Shown piece by piece: positions 50,470 to 60,551 of a DNA stretch of 64,000 bases (positions are counted from its first letter, which is position 1; each line of letters begins with the position of its first letter). Under the pieces are notes generated by a model. It was not told the origin of the DNA and made no database searches. It was given only the letters and a program-made list of their open reading frames with translations. The translations under genes were made by a program, and so were the position numbers. Source of the DNA: Lachnospiraceae bacterium (lineage in GTDB: Bacteria > Bacillota > Clostridia > Lachnospirales > Lachnospiraceae); contig CAJTGD010000016.1 in assembly GCA_910575475.1 (NCBI GenBank), forward strand, positions 1 through 64,000, in the 5' to 3' direction.

Positions 50470-53400
50470 ATGCCTAGAGATATGAGCATCCAAAAAGTAC
50501 TGGTCATCGGCTCCGGCCCGATCGTCATCGGCCAGGCTGCGGAATTTGACTATGCAGGAACCCAGGCATGCCGTTCCTTAAAGGAAGAAGGCCTGGAGGT
50601 GGTTCTCTTAAACTCCAATCCTGCCACGATCATGACCGACAAGGACATTGCGGACAAGGTCTATATAGAACCTCTGACGCCCGAAGTGGTGGAACAATTG
50701 ATCTTAAAGGAGCAGCCGGACAGCGTCCTTCCCACCCTGGGGGGACAGGCGGGCTTAAACCTGGCCATGGAGCTGGAGGAATCCGGCTTTTTGAAAGATC
50801 ATCAGGTACGCCTCATCGGCACCACCTCCGAGACAATCAAGAAGGCGGAGGACCGTCTGGAATTTAAGGCAGCCATGGAGCGCATCGGCGAACCCGTGGC
50901 CGCTTCCCTTGTGGTGGAATCCGTGGAGGACGGCCTGGCCTTTGCAAATGAGATCGGCTATCCGGTGGTCTTGCGCCCGGCTTATACCCTGGGTGGCAGC
51001 GGCGGCGGGATCGCCCGCAATTCCGGACAGCTCGTGGAGATCCTGGAAAACGGCCTGCGTCTCTCCCGTGTGGGACAGGTTCTGGTGGAGCGCTGCATCG
51101 CCGGCTGGAAGGAGATCGAATATGAAGTGATGCGGGATGGCCGCGGGAACTGCATCACCGTATGTAACATGGAAAATATCGATCCCGTGGGCGTGCACAC
51201 CGGAGACAGCATCGTGGTGGCCCCGTCCCAGACTTTGGGAGATAAGGAATACCAGATGCTTCGGACCTCCGCGCTGAACATCATCGACGAGCTGAAGATC
51301 ACCGGAGGCTGCAACGTGCAGTACGCCCTTCATCCGGAATCCTTTGAATACTGTGTCATCGAGGTCAATCCCCGTGTCAGCCGCTCTTCCGCCCTAGCCT
51401 CCAAGGCGACCGGATATCCCATTGCCAAGGTTGCGGCCAAGATCGCCCTAGGCTATACGCTGGATGAGATCAAGAACGCCATCACCAACAAGACCTATGC
51501 CAGCTTTGAGCCCATGCTGGATTACTGTGTGGTCAAGATCCCAAGGCTGCCCTTTGACAAGTTCATCAGCGCCAAGCGGACACTGACCACCCAGATGAAG
51601 GCCACCGGAGAGGTCATGAGCATCTGTGATAATTTCGAGGGCGCCCTGATGAAGGCCATCCGTTCCCTGGAGCAGCATGTGGACTGCCTGCTCTCCTATG
51701 ATTTCTCCCATCTGGACGAGGACGCATTGACGGAACAGCTTTCCATCGTGGACGACATGCGGATCTGGAGGATTGCGGAAGCCCTCCGCAGAGGGTTTGA
51801 TTATGAGGTCATCCACGACCGGACCAGGATCGATCCCTGGTTTATCGACAAGCTTGCCATCTTGGTGGAGATGGAGCAGTCCCTCCAAAGCCAGGCTCTC
51901 ACGCCGGAGCTTTTAAAAGAGGCGAAGCGGATGGAATTTCCGGATGCCGTGATCGGCAGGCTCACCGGGAGACCTGAACGGGAGATCCACGATATGCGCC
52001 ATGCAAACGGCATTGTAGCGGCCTATAAGATGGTAGACACCTGCGCCGCGGAATTTGCCGCCGAGACCCCCTACTACTACTCCGTATTCGGCAGTGAAAA
52101 CGAGGCGGAAAAAACCAATGACCGGAAGAAAGTCCTGGTTCTGGGCTCCGGCCCCATCCGGATCGGCCAGGGCATCGAGTTTGACTTCTGCTCCGTGCAC
52201 TGTACCTGGGCATTTTCCCGGGAAGGCTATGAGACGATCATCGTAAACAACAATCCGGAAACGGTCAGCACGGACTTTGACATTGCGGACAAGCTGTATT
52301 TTGAACCCCTGACTCCCGAGGATGTGGAAAGCATCGTGGACCTGGAAAAGCCCGACGGCGCGGTGGTGCAGTTCGGCGGACAGACCGCCATCAAGCTGAC
52401 GGAAAGTCTGATGAAGATGGGAGTTCCGATCCTGGGAACCTCCGCGGAGAATGTGGACAAGGCGGAGGACCGTGAGCTCTTCGACCAGATCCTGGAGGAA
52501 TGTGAGATCCCCCGTCCCTCCGGCGGAACCGTATTCACCGCCGAGGAGGCCAAGGAGGTGGCGAACCGTCTGGGCTATCCGGTCCTGGTAAGGCCATCCT
52601 ACGTGTTAGGCGGCCAGGGCATGCAGATTGCCATCAGCGATCATGATATTGACAAATTTATCGGCATCATCAACCGGATCGCACAGGACCATCCGATCCT
52701 GGTGGATAAGTATCTCAACGGAAAGGAGATCGAGGTGGACGCGGTCTGCGACGGCGAGGAGATCCTGATCCCGGGGATCATGGAGCACATCGAGCGGGCG
52801 GGCATTCACTCCGGGGACAGCATCTCCGTGTATCCGGCCCAGAGCCTGAGCAAGGCTGCCAAGGAGAAGATCGCGGAATACACCCGGAGGCTGGCAAAAT
52901 CCCTCCATGTCATCGGACTGATCAACATCCAGTTCATTGTCTGCGGGGAGGCGGATGTGTATGTGATCGAGGTCAACCCCCGTTCCAGCCGGACCGTGCC
53001 CTATATCAGCAAGGTCACCGGCATCCCCATCGTGCCTCTGGCCTCCCGTGTGATCACAGGCAGTAAGATCCGGGAGCTGGGATATACGCCGGGCCTGCAG
53101 AGGGAAGCCGAATACTTTGCGGTCAAGATGCCGGTATTCTCCTTTGAAAAGATCCGCGGCGCGGATATCAGCCTGGGACCGGAGATGAAATCCACCGGGG
53201 AATGCTTAGGCATCGCGTCTACATTCGATGAAGCCCTGTACAAGGCATTCCTGGGCGCGGGGATTAAGCTGCCCCGATTCAAGAATATGATCCTCACGGT
53301 GCGGGATGAGGACAAGGAGGAAGCGGTAGAGATCGGCCGCAGGTTCGCGAAGATCGGCTATCGGATTTTTGCCACCGCAGGCACCGCCGCCGCATTAAAG

Positions 53401-53673
53401 GCCGGAGGGGTGAAGGCCATCGCGGTCCGCAAGATCGAACAGGAATCCCCCAACCTGCTGGATCTGATCTTAGGCCATGAGATCGATCTAGTCATTGATA
53501 CTCCTGCACAGGGCGCGGAGCACGCAAAAGACGGCTTCGTAATCCGGAGAAATGCCATTGAGACCGGGGTCAATGTCCTCACCGCAATGGATACGGCGCG
53601 GGCGCTGATCACCAGCCTGGAGAATACAGATATCAAGAAGCTCACGCTGGTTGATATCGCGGAGATAAAATAA
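50470..53673 (+). CDS. carB: carbamoyl-phosphate synthase large subunit
   Basis: A 1067-aa enzyme with two homologous ATP-grasp halves. The first (about 1-400) has [20 protein letters not shown] and [19 protein letters not shown]. The second (about 555-935) has [20 protein letters not shown] and [20 protein letters not shown]. The C-terminal MGS-like allosteric domain (about 940-1067; [20 protein letters not shown]) binds nucleotides. Starts 4 nt after the carA stop. A terminator at 53742 ends the operon. Confidence 0.98.
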   Translation: MPRDMSIQKVLVIGSGPIVIGQAAEFDYAGTQACRSLKEEGLEVVLLNSNPATIMTDKDIADKVYIEPLTPEVVEQLILKEQPDSVLPTLGGQAGLNLAMELEESGFLKDHQVRLIGTTSETIKKAEDRLEFKAAMERIGEPVAASLVVESVEDGLAFANEIGYPVVLRPAYTLGGSGGGIARNSGQLVEILENGLRLSRVGQVLVERCIAGWKEIEYEVMRDGRGNCITVCNMENIDPVGVHTGDSIVVAPSQTLGDKEYQMLRTSALNIIDELKITGGCNVQYALHPESFEYCVIEVNPRVSRSSALASKATGYPIAKVAAKIALGYTLDEIKNAITNKTYASFEPMLDYCVVKIPRLPFDKFISAKRTLTTQMKATGEVMSICDNFEGALMKAIRSLEQHVDCLLSYDFSHLDEDALTEQLSIVDDMRIWRIAEALRRGFDYEVIHDRTRIDPWFIDKLAILVEMEQSLQSQALTPELLKEAKRMEFPDAVIGRLTGRPEREIHDMRHANGIVAAYKMVDTCAAEFAAETPYYYSVFGSENEAEKTNDRKKVLVLGSGPIRIGQGIEFDFCSVHCTWAFSREGYETIIVNNNPETVSTDFDIADKLYFEPLTPEDVESIVDLEKPDGAVVQFGGQTAIKLTESLMKMGVPILGTSAENVDKAEDRELFDQILEECEIPRPSGGTVFTAEEAKEVANRLGYPVLVRPSYVLGGQGMQIAISDHDIDKFIGIINRIAQDHPILVDKYLNGKEIEVDAVCDGEEILIPGIMEHIERAGIHSGDSISVYPAQSLSKAAKEKIAEYTRRLAKSLHVIGLINIQFIVCGEADVYVIEVNPRSSRTVPYISKVTGIPIVPLASRVITGSKIRELGYTPGLQREAEYFAVKMPVFSFEKIRGADISLGPEMKSTGECLGIASTFDEALYKAFLGAGIKLPRFKNMILTVRDEDKEEAVEIGRRFAKIGYRIFATAGTAAALKAGGVKAIAVRKIEQESPNLLDLILGHEIDLVIDTPAQGAEHAKDGFVIRRNAIETGVNVLTAMDTARALITSLENTDIKKLTLVDIAEIK

Positions 53674-53741
53674 GGAGCTGTATGGAACTATGCCGCTTTG
53701 CAGCTGCGGCCGGCCTGATACTTTTCAGGCCGTAAGAATCA

Positions 53742-53792
53742 CAAAAAGACAGATCATGCGGGAAAACACGGTTCCCGCCGGTCTGTCTTTTT
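53742..53792. terminator. intrinsic terminator after carB
   Basis: AAAAAGACAGAT(C) pairs with (G)GTCTGTCTTTTT and an inner stem GCGGGAA/TTCCCGC. A smaller hairpin GGCCTGA/TCAGGCC lies just upstream (53712-53731). Shared by convergent carB and prfA. Confidence 0.85.
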
Positions 53793-53871
53793 ATACCATC
53801 GTATGCAGAAAAGCTGCCAGTAGCAGGCTTTCTGTATGGTATTACTCTACTTGTTATGATTCACAGTCACT

Positions 53872-54948
53872 TCACTGCCCATTCATCTTCGCCAGCTTTG
53901 CGCTCTGGTCCGCGGCGATCAGGCTGTCGATGATCTCGTCCAGATCCCCGCCCAGAATGGTATCCAGCTTGTGCAGAGTCAGCTTGATCCGGTGGTCTGT
54001 CACCCGGCCCTGGGGAAAATTATAGGTGCGGATCTTCTCGGAACGGTCCCCGGTCCCCACCTGGCTCTTCCTGGCTTCCGCCTCCGCGTCGTGCTGCTTC
54101 GCCAGCTCCAGCTCGTAGAGTCTGGCCCGGAGCACCTTCAATGCCTTGTCCTTATTCTTAAGCTGGGACTTCTCATCCTGGCAGGAGATCACGATTCCCG
54201 TGGGAATGTGGGTCAGCCGCACGGCGGAATCCGTTGTATTGACACACTGCCCGCCGTTTCCGGACGCGCGGAACACGTCGAATTTGCAGTCATTCATATC
54301 CAGCTCCACATCCACCTCTTCTGCCTCCGGCATGATGGCAACCGTGATCGTGGAGGTATGGATCCGCCCTCCGCTCTCCGTCTCCGGAACACGCTGCACG
54401 CGGTGGACGCCGCTTTCATATTTTAATCGGGAAAATGCCCCCTGTCCGGTCAGCATAAAGACGCATTCCTTAAAGCCGCCGATCCCGTTTTCATTCAAAG
54501 AGATCATCTCCGGACGCCAGCGCCGGGACTCAGCATAATGTACGTACATGCGGTAGATCTCCGCCGCGAACAAAGCGGCTTCGTCCCCGCCGGCTCCTGC
54601 CCGGATCTCCACGATGACGTTTTTATCATCATTGGGGTCCTTGGGCAAAAGCAGGATCTTCAATTCCCGTTCCAGCTCCTCGATCCGTGCCTTGGCTTCG
54701 TTCAGCTCTTCCTTGGCCAGCTCCCGCATCTCTTCATCCGACTCTTCCTCCAGCATCGCCAGGCTGTCCTCCACATTCTGCCGGCACTGCTTATATTCCT
54801 TAAATGCTTCTACGATGGGAGCCAGGTCGCTCTGCTCCTTCATCAGCTTCCGGAAACGCTCTGTGTCATTGGCCACGTCCGGCTCCTGCAGTTCTCCCAT
54901 GACCTCCTCATAGCGAATCAGTAAATCCTCTAATCTGTCAAACATCAT
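53872..54948 (-). CDS. prfA: peptide chain release factor 1
   Basis: A 358-aa RF1 (UAA/UAG). The GGQ motif is [19 protein letters not shown], the decoding region follows [20 protein letters not shown], and [20 protein letters not shown] opens domain 2. Two Met codons (54948, 54945) follow AGAGGAT. Last gene of the rho-rpmE-DUF1385-prmC-prfA series; prmC, which methylates its GGQ glutamine, is the next gene upstream. Cytoplasmic translation termination factor. Confidence 0.97.
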   Translation of the reverse strand: MMFDRLEDLLIRYEEVMGELQEPDVANDTERFRKLMKEQSDLAPIVEAFKEYKQCRQNVEDSLAMLEEESDEEMRELAKEELNEAKARIEELERELKILLLPKDPNDDKNVIVEIRAGAGGDEAALFAAEIYRMYVHYAESRRWRPEMISLNENGIGGFKECVFMLTGQGAFSRLKYESGVHRVQRVPETESGGRIHTSTITVAIMPEAEEVDVELDMNDCKFDVFRASGNGGQCVNTTDSAVRLTHIPTGIVISCQDEKSQLKNKDKALKVLRARLYELELAKQHDAEAEARKSQVGTGDRSEKIRTYNFPQGRVTDHRIKLTLHKLDTILGGDLDEIIDSLIAADQSAKLAKMNGQ

Positions 54949-54974
54949 CTCATCTATCCTCTCTCTGCCCTGCG

Positions 54975-55011
54975 GTTACAGGCCGCATTTTGACCAGGCG
55001 TGCCCTGTAAC
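54975..55011. repeat. hairpin with GTTACAG/CTGTAAC arms (copy 1)
   Basis: Top strand GTTACAGGCCGC ... CTGTAAC closes a stem between prmC and prfA. The same 12-mer GTTACAGGCCGC and the same closing arm recur at 58981-59014, suggesting a small repeat family. Confidence 0.55.
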
Positions 55012-55023
55012 TCCAAATCTCCA

Positions 55024-55887
55024 CTATCCATCATACACACCGGATACCACCCGGTCAAGTCCTGCCAGATCTTTTTTTACGGAAATCCTCTGAAATCCGG
55101 CCTTCCGCATCAATCCTGCGACTTCCCGCGCCTGATCACAGCCGATCTCAAGCAGCAGATATCCTCCCGGCAGCAGATGCGCTCTGCCATCCCGGATGAT
55201 CCTCCGGTAAAAATCCAGCCCGTCCGCTCCGCCGTCCAGGGCCATGAGCGGATCGTGCGCCCTCACCTCTTCCTGAAGAGTCTCAATCTCGGCCGTTCGG
55301 ATATAAGGCGGGTTGGACACGATCATCGAAAACCTGCCGTCTATCCTTTCAAACAGGTCGCTTTGGCAAAATACCGCTTCTGTTCCCAGAATTTCCGCAT
55401 TTTTTCCGGCAGCCTCCAACGCCTGCTCCGACAGATCCGCGCCTGTCCCATATATGAAGTCATAGCCGCATTCCCGCTGCATCAGCTTCAGGATGCTCAG
55501 CAGAATACAGCCCGAACCGGTACACATGTCCAGCAGCGTGACCGTCCCCTTTTCCTTCTTCAGAACCGACAGCGCTTCCTCCACGAGAATTTCCGTATCC
55601 TGCCGCGGGATCAGCACATGCTCATTGACCAGAAACGGAAATCCCATGAACTCCTGAACTCCGGTCAGATGCTGCAGCGGGATCCGCTGCCCTCTTTTTT
55701 CGATCAGATCAAAATATCTGACTTCCTGTTCCGCTTCCAGCTCTCTGCAGCCGTCCGAAAAATAAAGCGCCCGGCTGATGCCTGTCACATGCTCCAGCAG
55801 ATACCAGGCATCCAGCTCCGCTTCGGGAATCCCATTCTGACGCAGGATTTCTGTTCCCCTGATACATGCTTCCCGGATGGTCCTCAT
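55024..55887 (-). CDS. prmC: peptide chain release factor N5-glutamine methyltransferase
   Basis: A 287-aa enzyme. The N-terminal helical domain (1-75) recognises the release factor (ELDAWYLLEHVTGISRALYF). The SAM-binding domain has LLDMCTGSGCILLSIL and the NPPY catalytic motif in IVSNPPYIRTAEIE. It modifies the Gln of the GGQ motif of RF1 and RF2. Its start overlaps the end of the DUF1385 gene (4 nt). Adjacent prfA encodes its substrate. Confidence 0.95.
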   Translation of the reverse strand: MRTIREACIRGTEILRQNGIPEAELDAWYLLEHVTGISRALYFSDGCRELEAEQEVRYFDLIEKRGQRIPLQHLTGVQEFMGFPFLVNEHVLIPRQDTEILVEEALSVLKKEKGTVTLLDMCTGSGCILLSILKLMQRECGYDFIYGTGADLSEQALEAAGKNAEILGTEAVFCQSDLFERIDGRFSMIVSNPPYIRTAEIETLQEEVRAHDPLMALDGGADGLDFYRRIIRDGRAHLLPGGYLLLEIGCDQAREVAGLMRKAGFQRISVKKDLAGLDRVVSGVYDG

Positions 55888-56843
55888 ATTCCCTGCGCCT
55901 GCTTTTCTGTCACAGGGCTGCCGGCGCCAAAGTTTTCCGCCTGATATTCCTTCCAGTCAAATACGGCCTCCACTGCCTGGATCGCCACCTCGATCATGCT
56001 GTCGTCGGGCTCCTTGGTGGTCATGTTCTGTACCCACAGCCCCGGCTGGCTCAACAGGTTCACCACCGGATTGTCGGTGTTACCCGCCAGACGGATGATC
56101 TCGTAGGAGACGCCCGCGATCAGGGGCATCAGCGCGATACGCAGCACCACGCGCATGACCTGAGATTCCGCCGTGATAAAGAAGCAGAAGATAATGCTGA
56201 CGATCATGACAAAGAACAAAAAGCTTGTACCGCACCGCTTATGCTGCCTGGAGCTGATCCGGACATTTTCCACATTCAGATCCAGCCCATGCTCGATGCA
56301 GTTGATGCACTTGTGCTCCGCGCCGTGATACATAAAGGTCCTCTGGATGTCCTTCATGCGAGATACCAGGGTAATATAGCCCAGAAAGATCATCACCCGG
56401 ATCAGACCCTCCAGTACGGTCAATACCCCTCTGGACGTGATCACCTTTTTTAGCAGCCCGCTCAGAAAATACGGCAGAACCATAAAGATTCCGATGGCAA
56501 GAACGATGGACAGAACCAGGACAAGAGACATGACCAGGGATTCCTTTTTCTCTTCCTTTGCCGCTTCGTCCGCTGTCAGCTCCCGCGCCTCTCCTTCTTC
56601 ATCCTCGATGAAGTCCGCCGAAAACATCAGCGCCTTCATTCCCAGCACCAGAGAATCTATAAAATTAAATATCCCCCGGATAAACGGGATCTTGCGCACC
56701 GCCCCGGGCACAAAGCTTTTATGCTCCTGCACGCGGACCTCGATCTCCTGATCCGGCCTGCGGACGCCTACCGCATAACGGTCGCCGTTCTTCATCATAA
56801 TGCCTTCGAGCACGGCCTGTCCGCCTATATTTGAAGATTTCAT
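55884..56843 (-). CDS. DUF1385 (YqhQ-type) membrane protein
   Basis: A 319-aa protein with a soluble N-terminus (KSSNIGGQAVLEGIMMKNGD, the hallmark of DUF1385) and four to five hydrophobic segments (about 105-135, 145-160, 205-245). YHGAEHKCINCIEHG and SRQHKRCGTSFLFFV include conserved His and Cys that could bind metal. Family function unknown. It is regularly found next to prmC, prfA and rpmE in Firmicutes, as here. Confidence 0.92.
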   Translation of the reverse strand: MKSSNIGGQAVLEGIMMKNGDRYAVGVRRPDQEIEVRVQEHKSFVPGAVRKIPFIRGIFNFIDSLVLGMKALMFSADFIEDEEGEARELTADEAAKEEKKESLVMSLVLVLSIVLAIGIFMVLPYFLSGLLKKVITSRGVLTVLEGLIRVMIFLGYITLVSRMKDIQRTFMYHGAEHKCINCIEHGLDLNVENVRISSRQHKRCGTSFLFFVMIVSIIFCFFITAESQVMRVVLRIALMPLIAGVSYEIIRLAGNTDNPVVNLLSQPGLWVQNMTTKEPDDSMIEVAIQAVEAVFDWKEYQAENFGAGSPVTEKQAQGI

Positions 56844-56866
56844 ACTTATCAGCTCCTATATTTCTG

Positions 56867-56902
56867 AATAAGAAGAGGCTGAGATATATTACCCCAGCCT
56901 TC
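56867..56902 (-). terminator. hairpin after rpmE
   Basis: On the minus strand, AGGCTGgGG and CtCAGCCT form a stem around a TAATATAT loop, followed by CTTCTTATT. A partial terminator, so read-through into the DUF1385-prmC-prfA genes is likely. Confidence 0.5.
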
Positions 56903-56915
56903 TGCTTTGTTCCAT

Positions 56916-57116
56916 TTATTTGATACCATATTTCTTATTGAACTTATCAACACGTCCACGAGCCTGTGCCGCCTTCTGCTGGCCTGTGTAGAACGGATGG
57001 CATTTGGAACAGATTTCCACATGGATGCTCTTGTTGGTGGAGCCTGTTACGAATGTGTTCCCACAGTTGCAAGTCACGGTTGCCTGATGGTACTCCGGAT
57101 GGATTCCTTCTCTCAT
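56916..57116 (-). CDS. rpmE: 50S ribosomal protein L31 (zinc-binding form)
   Basis: A 66-aa protein, [20 protein letters not shown], with Cys in TCNCGN and [10 protein letters not shown], the C+ (zinc-containing) type. ATG 57116 follows AGAGGTGAAAGAC; 25 further upstream codons are open but unlike L31. Between rho and DUF1385, the classical place. A strong promoter lies 60 bp upstream. Confidence 0.97.
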   Translation of the reverse strand: MREGIHPEYHQATVTCNCGNTFVTGSTNKSIHVEICSKCHPFYTGQQKAAQARGRVDKFNKKYGIK

Positions 57117-57172
57117 GTCTTTCACCTCTCTATTTTCAAAATATTCATTATACTCTCCAAAACAACGTTGAT

Positions 57173-57201
57173 ATTGTATCATACCGTACAAACTTTTGCA
57201 A
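57173..57201 (-). promoter_or_regulatory. rpmE promoter
   Basis: On the minus strand, TTGCAA (57196-57201), 17 bp, TACAAT (57173-57178) with TGA just upstream of the -10 (extended type). Confidence 0.7.
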
Positions 57202-57251
57202 GAGATTTTCCACGATTCTCACGTGTTTTTCGAAATGTTTTTTCAAATGTT

Positions 57252-57285
57252 TTTCAAAATTGCGCTCCGATCCGGAGCTGCGTCA
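57252..57285 (-). terminator. hairpin after rho
   Basis: On the minus strand GCTCCG-GAT-CGGAGC is followed by GCAATTTTG. A short intrinsic terminator between rho and rpmE; the T run is brief. Confidence 0.55.
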
Positions 57286-57291
57286 AAATCC

Positions 57292-58641
57292 TCAGATAAA
57301 TTTCTGCCGGATGACCATTCTGGTCAGCTCGTCATTGCTCTTTGTCCGTGAGAACATGTTCAGAAGGTTGTCCACCGCCTCATCGGACTTCATGCTGTTC
57401 AAAGCCTTCCGGATGATGTAGACCGCGTCCTGCTCTTCCTTGTTCAGAAGCAGGTCTTCCCTTCTCGTACCGGATTTTGGAATATCAATGGCCGGGAATA
57501 CTCTCCGCTCCTGCAGCTTCCGGTCCAGAACCAGCTCCATATTGCCGGTGCCCTTGAATTCCTCGTACACCACATCATCCATCTTGCTTCCGGTATCCAC
57601 AAGGGCTGTCGCGAGGATCGTCAGGCTTCCGCCCTCCCGCATATTTCTGGCCGCGCCGAAGATCCGCTTGGGCATGTGCAGGGCCGTGGGGTCAAGACCT
57701 CCGGATAAGGTTCTTCCGGACGGGGGCACGATCACATTGTAGGCACGGGCCAGACGAGTGATGCTGTCCAGAAGGATCATGACGTCCTTGCCGTGCTCCA
57801 CCAGACGCTTCGCCCGCTCGATGACCATCTCAGATACCCGCTTATGATGCTCCGGAAGCTCGTCAAATGTGGAATACACCACTTCCACATTGGGACCTGC
57901 GATGGCCTCCCGGATATCCGTCACTTCCTCCGGACGTTCATCGATCAGAAGGATCAGAAGATGGATATTGGGATCCGACTTCTTCACAGAAAGCGCGATC
58001 TCCTTTAACAGGGTTGTCTTACCTGCTTTCGGCGGGGATACGATCATACCGCGCTGCCCTTTTCCAATGGGGGACAGCAGGTCTACAATACGCATGGCCA
58101 TGGTGCAGCCTGGCGTCTCCATCCGCAGACGCTGGTTCGGAAAGATGGGCGTCAGATCTTCAAAGTTGCGGCGCTTCTGCGCATCGGCCGGACGCATGCC
58201 GTTGATCGCCGATACATAGAGCAGGGCGCTGAACTTCTCACCCTGGGTCTTGATCCGGGTATTTCCCATCAGGATATCTCCCGTCTTGAGGCCGAACCGC
58301 CTGATCTGGGACGGGGAAACATATACGTCATTTTCACCGGGAAGGTAGTTGTCGCTCCGGATAAAGCCGAAGCCGTCCGGCAGCACTTCCAGGATCCCGC
58401 TGGCAGTCTTGCCGCTGTCAAGCTGCTCGATATCCGTAGACTCCTTCTTTTCCTTCATCTCTTCCCTTACTTCTTCTTTTGCTTCCTCCTGGGCCGCTTC
58501 CTGATTCTCCTTCTCGTCCTGCGCGAGCATCGCGTCGATCAGGTCGCTCTTCTTCATGGTGGAGACCCCTTTCATACTCCTTGCTTTCGCAAGCTCCTTC
58601 AACGTAGCAAGAGGCAGTGATTCATACTTCTCTCTCGTCAT
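57292..58641 (-). CDS. rho: transcription termination factor Rho
   Basis: A 449-aa hexameric RNA helicase. The Rho-N domain (1-45; [20 protein letters not shown]) is followed by an acidic linker (45-75; [15 protein letters not shown]), the RNA-binding cold-shock-like domain (78-150; [20 protein letters not shown]) and the ATPase core with Walker [14 protein letters not shown] and [20 protein letters not shown]. The C-terminus ends VIRQKFI, normal. It ends transcription at untranslated RNA. An upstream leader of about 200 nt may permit self-control. Confidence 0.97.
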   Translation of the reverse strand: MTREKYESLPLATLKELAKARSMKGVSTMKKSDLIDAMLAQDEKENQEAAQEEAKEEVREEMKEKKESTDIEQLDSGKTASGILEVLPDGFGFIRSDNYLPGENDVYVSPSQIRRFGLKTGDILMGNTRIKTQGEKFSALLYVSAINGMRPADAQKRRNFEDLTPIFPNQRLRMETPGCTMAMRIVDLLSPIGKGQRGMIVSPPKAGKTTLLKEIALSVKKSDPNIHLLILLIDERPEEVTDIREAIAGPNVEVVYSTFDELPEHHKRVSEMVIERAKRLVEHGKDVMILLDSITRLARAYNVIVPPSGRTLSGGLDPTALHMPKRIFGAARNMREGGSLTILATALVDTGSKMDDVVYEEFKGTGNMELVLDRKLQERRVFPAIDIPKSGTRREDLLLNKEEQDAVYIIRKALNSMKSDEAVDNLLNMFSRTKSNDELTRMVIRQKFI

Positions 58642-58845
58642 AAAATTACCTTTCCTTTCTATACTGCTTCATTATTCGGTTGGTGTCTATGGATTTTTTT
58701 ATGGGTCAGATGGCGGAACTGCTGTTGGATACGGTCATATCTGTTCGGGTAAAAATCAAGAAGTAAAATGACGGTACGGGCAGCTCCTTCTATCTCCTCA
58801 AGAATCTTAGTCTGAATTGACTCAAATGAACTAAAACCTGTTTGT

Positions 58846-58874
58846 ATTATACACGAACTCTCAGAAAAAGCAAA
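58846..58874 (-). promoter_or_regulatory. rho promoter
   Basis: On the minus strand, TTTGCT (58869-58874), 17 bp, TATAAT (58846-58851). It leaves a leader of about 195 nt before the rho ATG at 58641. Confidence 0.65.
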
Positions 58875-58949
58875 CCTTTTTTTCAAAAAACTGGTAAATA
58901 AAATATAAAATGTTTGGTAAACGTAATTTTTTGTATTTCCGGATTCGTC

Positions 58950-58978
58950 TTGCGCAGTCACTTTAAGCATGATATGAT
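58950..58978 (+). promoter_or_regulatory. promoter of the yhcC-type/DUF4364 pair
   Basis: TTGCGC (58950-58955), 17 bp, TATGAT (58973-58978). The transcript would start inside or just before the hairpin at 58981-59014. Confidence 0.55.
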
Positions 58979-58980
58979 TA

Positions 58981-59014
58981 GTTACAGGCCGCTGGCAAAC
59001 CGGCGTTCTGTAAC
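58981..59014. repeat. hairpin with GTTACAG/CTGTAAC arms (copy 2)
   Basis: GTTACAG pairs with CTGTAAC, and inner GCCG pairs with CGGC. It shares the 12-mer GTTACAGGCCGC with the copy at 54975. It sits at the predicted 5' end of the downstream transcript. Confidence 0.55.
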
Positions 59015-59075
59015 ATAGGATGACCTTAATTAATAAAAAAGCTTCGGTCAGGACCGGAAAGGAATGGTTGGATTT

Positions 59076-60023
59076 ATGACAGATTCTCATCAGAAGCAGG
59101 TCCGCTGGGGAGAAAAGCGTTACCACTCGATGGATTATGATTTAAAGCAGACCTACGGGGAAAAGGTCTATAAGATCACATTGAACGGAGGTATGACCTG
59201 CCCCAACCGGGACGGCACCGTGGGGCGCGGCGGCTGCATCTTCTGCAGTGCCTCAGGCTCCGGAGATTTTGCCGGCTCCCGTCTGCTCTCGATTACGGAA
59301 CAGCTCCGGCAGGGAAAGGCGGACCTGGCACTGAAACGCCCTGTGCATTCCTATATCGCCTATTTTCAGGCGTTCACCAATACCTATGCCCCCCTCAGCC
59401 ATCTGGAACGGATCTTTACGGAAGCGCTCCGGGATCCGGAGGTCAAAATCCTCTCCATCGCGACCCGCCCGGACTGCCTTGGAGAGCCTGTACTGGATCT
59501 CTTAGAACGGCTTGCCCGGATCAAGCCTGTCTGGATCGAGCTGGGACTGCAGACCATCCACCCGGCCACTGCCGCATATATCCGGCGGGGCTACGCGCTT
59601 CCTGTCTTTGAGCAGGCCGTCCAAAATCTGCGCTGCCGCGGCATTTCCGTGATCGTCCATACCATCCTCTGCCTTCCGGGAGAGACCCGGCAGCAGATGT
59701 TCGAGACGCTGGACTATCTGAACCGGAGGGATATCCAGGGGATCAAGCTGCAGCTTCTTCACATCCTGCGGAATACGGACCTTGCCGCCGAATATGAGGC
59801 ACATCCCTTCCCGGTCCCGGATATGGCAGAATATATCGCCCTGCTGGGAGAATGCATTTCCCGGCTGCGGCCGGATCTCACCATCCACCGCCTGACCGGC
59901 GACGGGCCGAAGGAGCTTCTGATCGCGCCGCTCTGGACAGGCAATAAGCGCACCGTACTGAACACACTGCATCAATATCTGAAAGAACAGGATATCTGGC
60001 AGGGAAAGGAATATCATGAATGA
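59076..60023 (+). CDS. YhcC-type radical SAM protein (TIGR01212 family)
   Basis: About 315 aa. The radical SAM cluster motif is unusual in spacing: CPNRDGTVGRGGCIFCSA, typical of the YhcC/TIGR01212 family. Downstream motifs include HSYIAYFQAFTNTYAPLSHL, ELGLQTIHPATAAYIRRGY and HTILCLPGETRQQMFETLDY. The start is uncertain: ATG 59064 abuts AAAGGA, so ATG 59076 (MTDSHQKQVRWGEKRYHSMD) is preferred. Substrate unknown; a tRNA- or protein-modification role is often assumed. Overlaps the following gene by 8 nt. Confidence 0.9.
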   Translation: MTDSHQKQVRWGEKRYHSMDYDLKQTYGEKVYKITLNGGMTCPNRDGTVGRGGCIFCSASGSGDFAGSRLLSITEQLRQGKADLALKRPVHSYIAYFQAFTNTYAPLSHLERIFTEALRDPEVKILSIATRPDCLGEPVLDLLERLARIKPVWIELGLQTIHPATAAYIRRGYALPVFEQAVQNLRCRGISVIVHTILCLPGETRQQMFETLDYLNRRDIQGIKLQLLHILRNTDLAAEYEAHPFPVPDMAEYIALLGECISRLRPDLTIHRLTGDGPKELLIAPLWTGNKRTVLNTLHQYLKEQDIWQGKEYHE

Positions 60024-60528
60024 GACATTTACCTTATATAAACTGATGATCTTATATCTGCTCAAAAAAGTAAAGTTTCCTCTGGCTACCACGCAGATCT
60101 CCGACTTGATGCTGGGAATGGAGTATACCAACTATTTCCGGCTCCAGGAAGCCCTGTCCGAGCTCCGGGAAGCCGGCATGATCGAAGCGGAAAATACATA
60201 CCGGCGCACGCTCTACCACCTCACCGGCGACGGCGCCAGAACGATCCGTCTTCTCCAGGGAAATATCAACCATGAGATCCGGCGGGATATCGATGCCTTT
60301 GTGGAAGAAAATGAATACGACTTACGGGAAGCCATGTCCGTGAAGGCTTCCTATTATCTGAATACCAATCACGAATATGAGGCGCGCTGCCAGATCCTGG
60401 AGGGGAAGTACAGCCTTCTGGATCTGAAGCTGACCGTCCCCACCAAGGCCGAGGCGGAATCCATTGTCAAAAACTGGAATCTGTCCAGCCAGGATATCTA
60501 CGGGGAGCTTCTCACGAAGCTATTATAA
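60016..60528 (+). CDS. DUF4364 family protein
   Basis: A 170-aa cytoplasmic protein with a winged-helix-like N-terminus (KLMILYLLKKVKFPLATTQI; YFRLQEALSELREAGMIEAE) and an alpha/beta C-terminus (SYYLNTNHEYEARCQILEGK). It may bind DNA, as the PadR-like pattern suggests, but the family function is unknown. Its start lies inside the YhcC-type gene (8-nt overlap), so they are cotranslated. Convergent with rarA. Confidence 0.88.
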   Translation: MNETFTLYKLMILYLLKKVKFPLATTQISDLMLGMEYTNYFRLQEALSELREAGMIEAENTYRRTLYHLTGDGARTIRLLQGNINHEIRRDIDAFVEENEYDLREAMSVKASYYLNTNHEYEARCQILEGKYSLLDLKLTVPTKAEAESIVKNWNLSSQDIYGELLTKLL

Positions 60529-60551
60529 GGATTAAAAACAGCAGTCCGCAA

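Larger units (their letters stand above)
58642..59075. other. divergent intergenic region between rho and yhcC-type gene
   Basis: This 434-bp gap holds the rho leader (58642-58838), promoters in both directions (58846-58874 minus; 58950-58978 plus) and the GTTACAG hairpin at 58981-59014. A minus-strand frame with no clear start codon runs through the rho leader to 58659; I do not support it as a gene. Confidence 0.6.
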
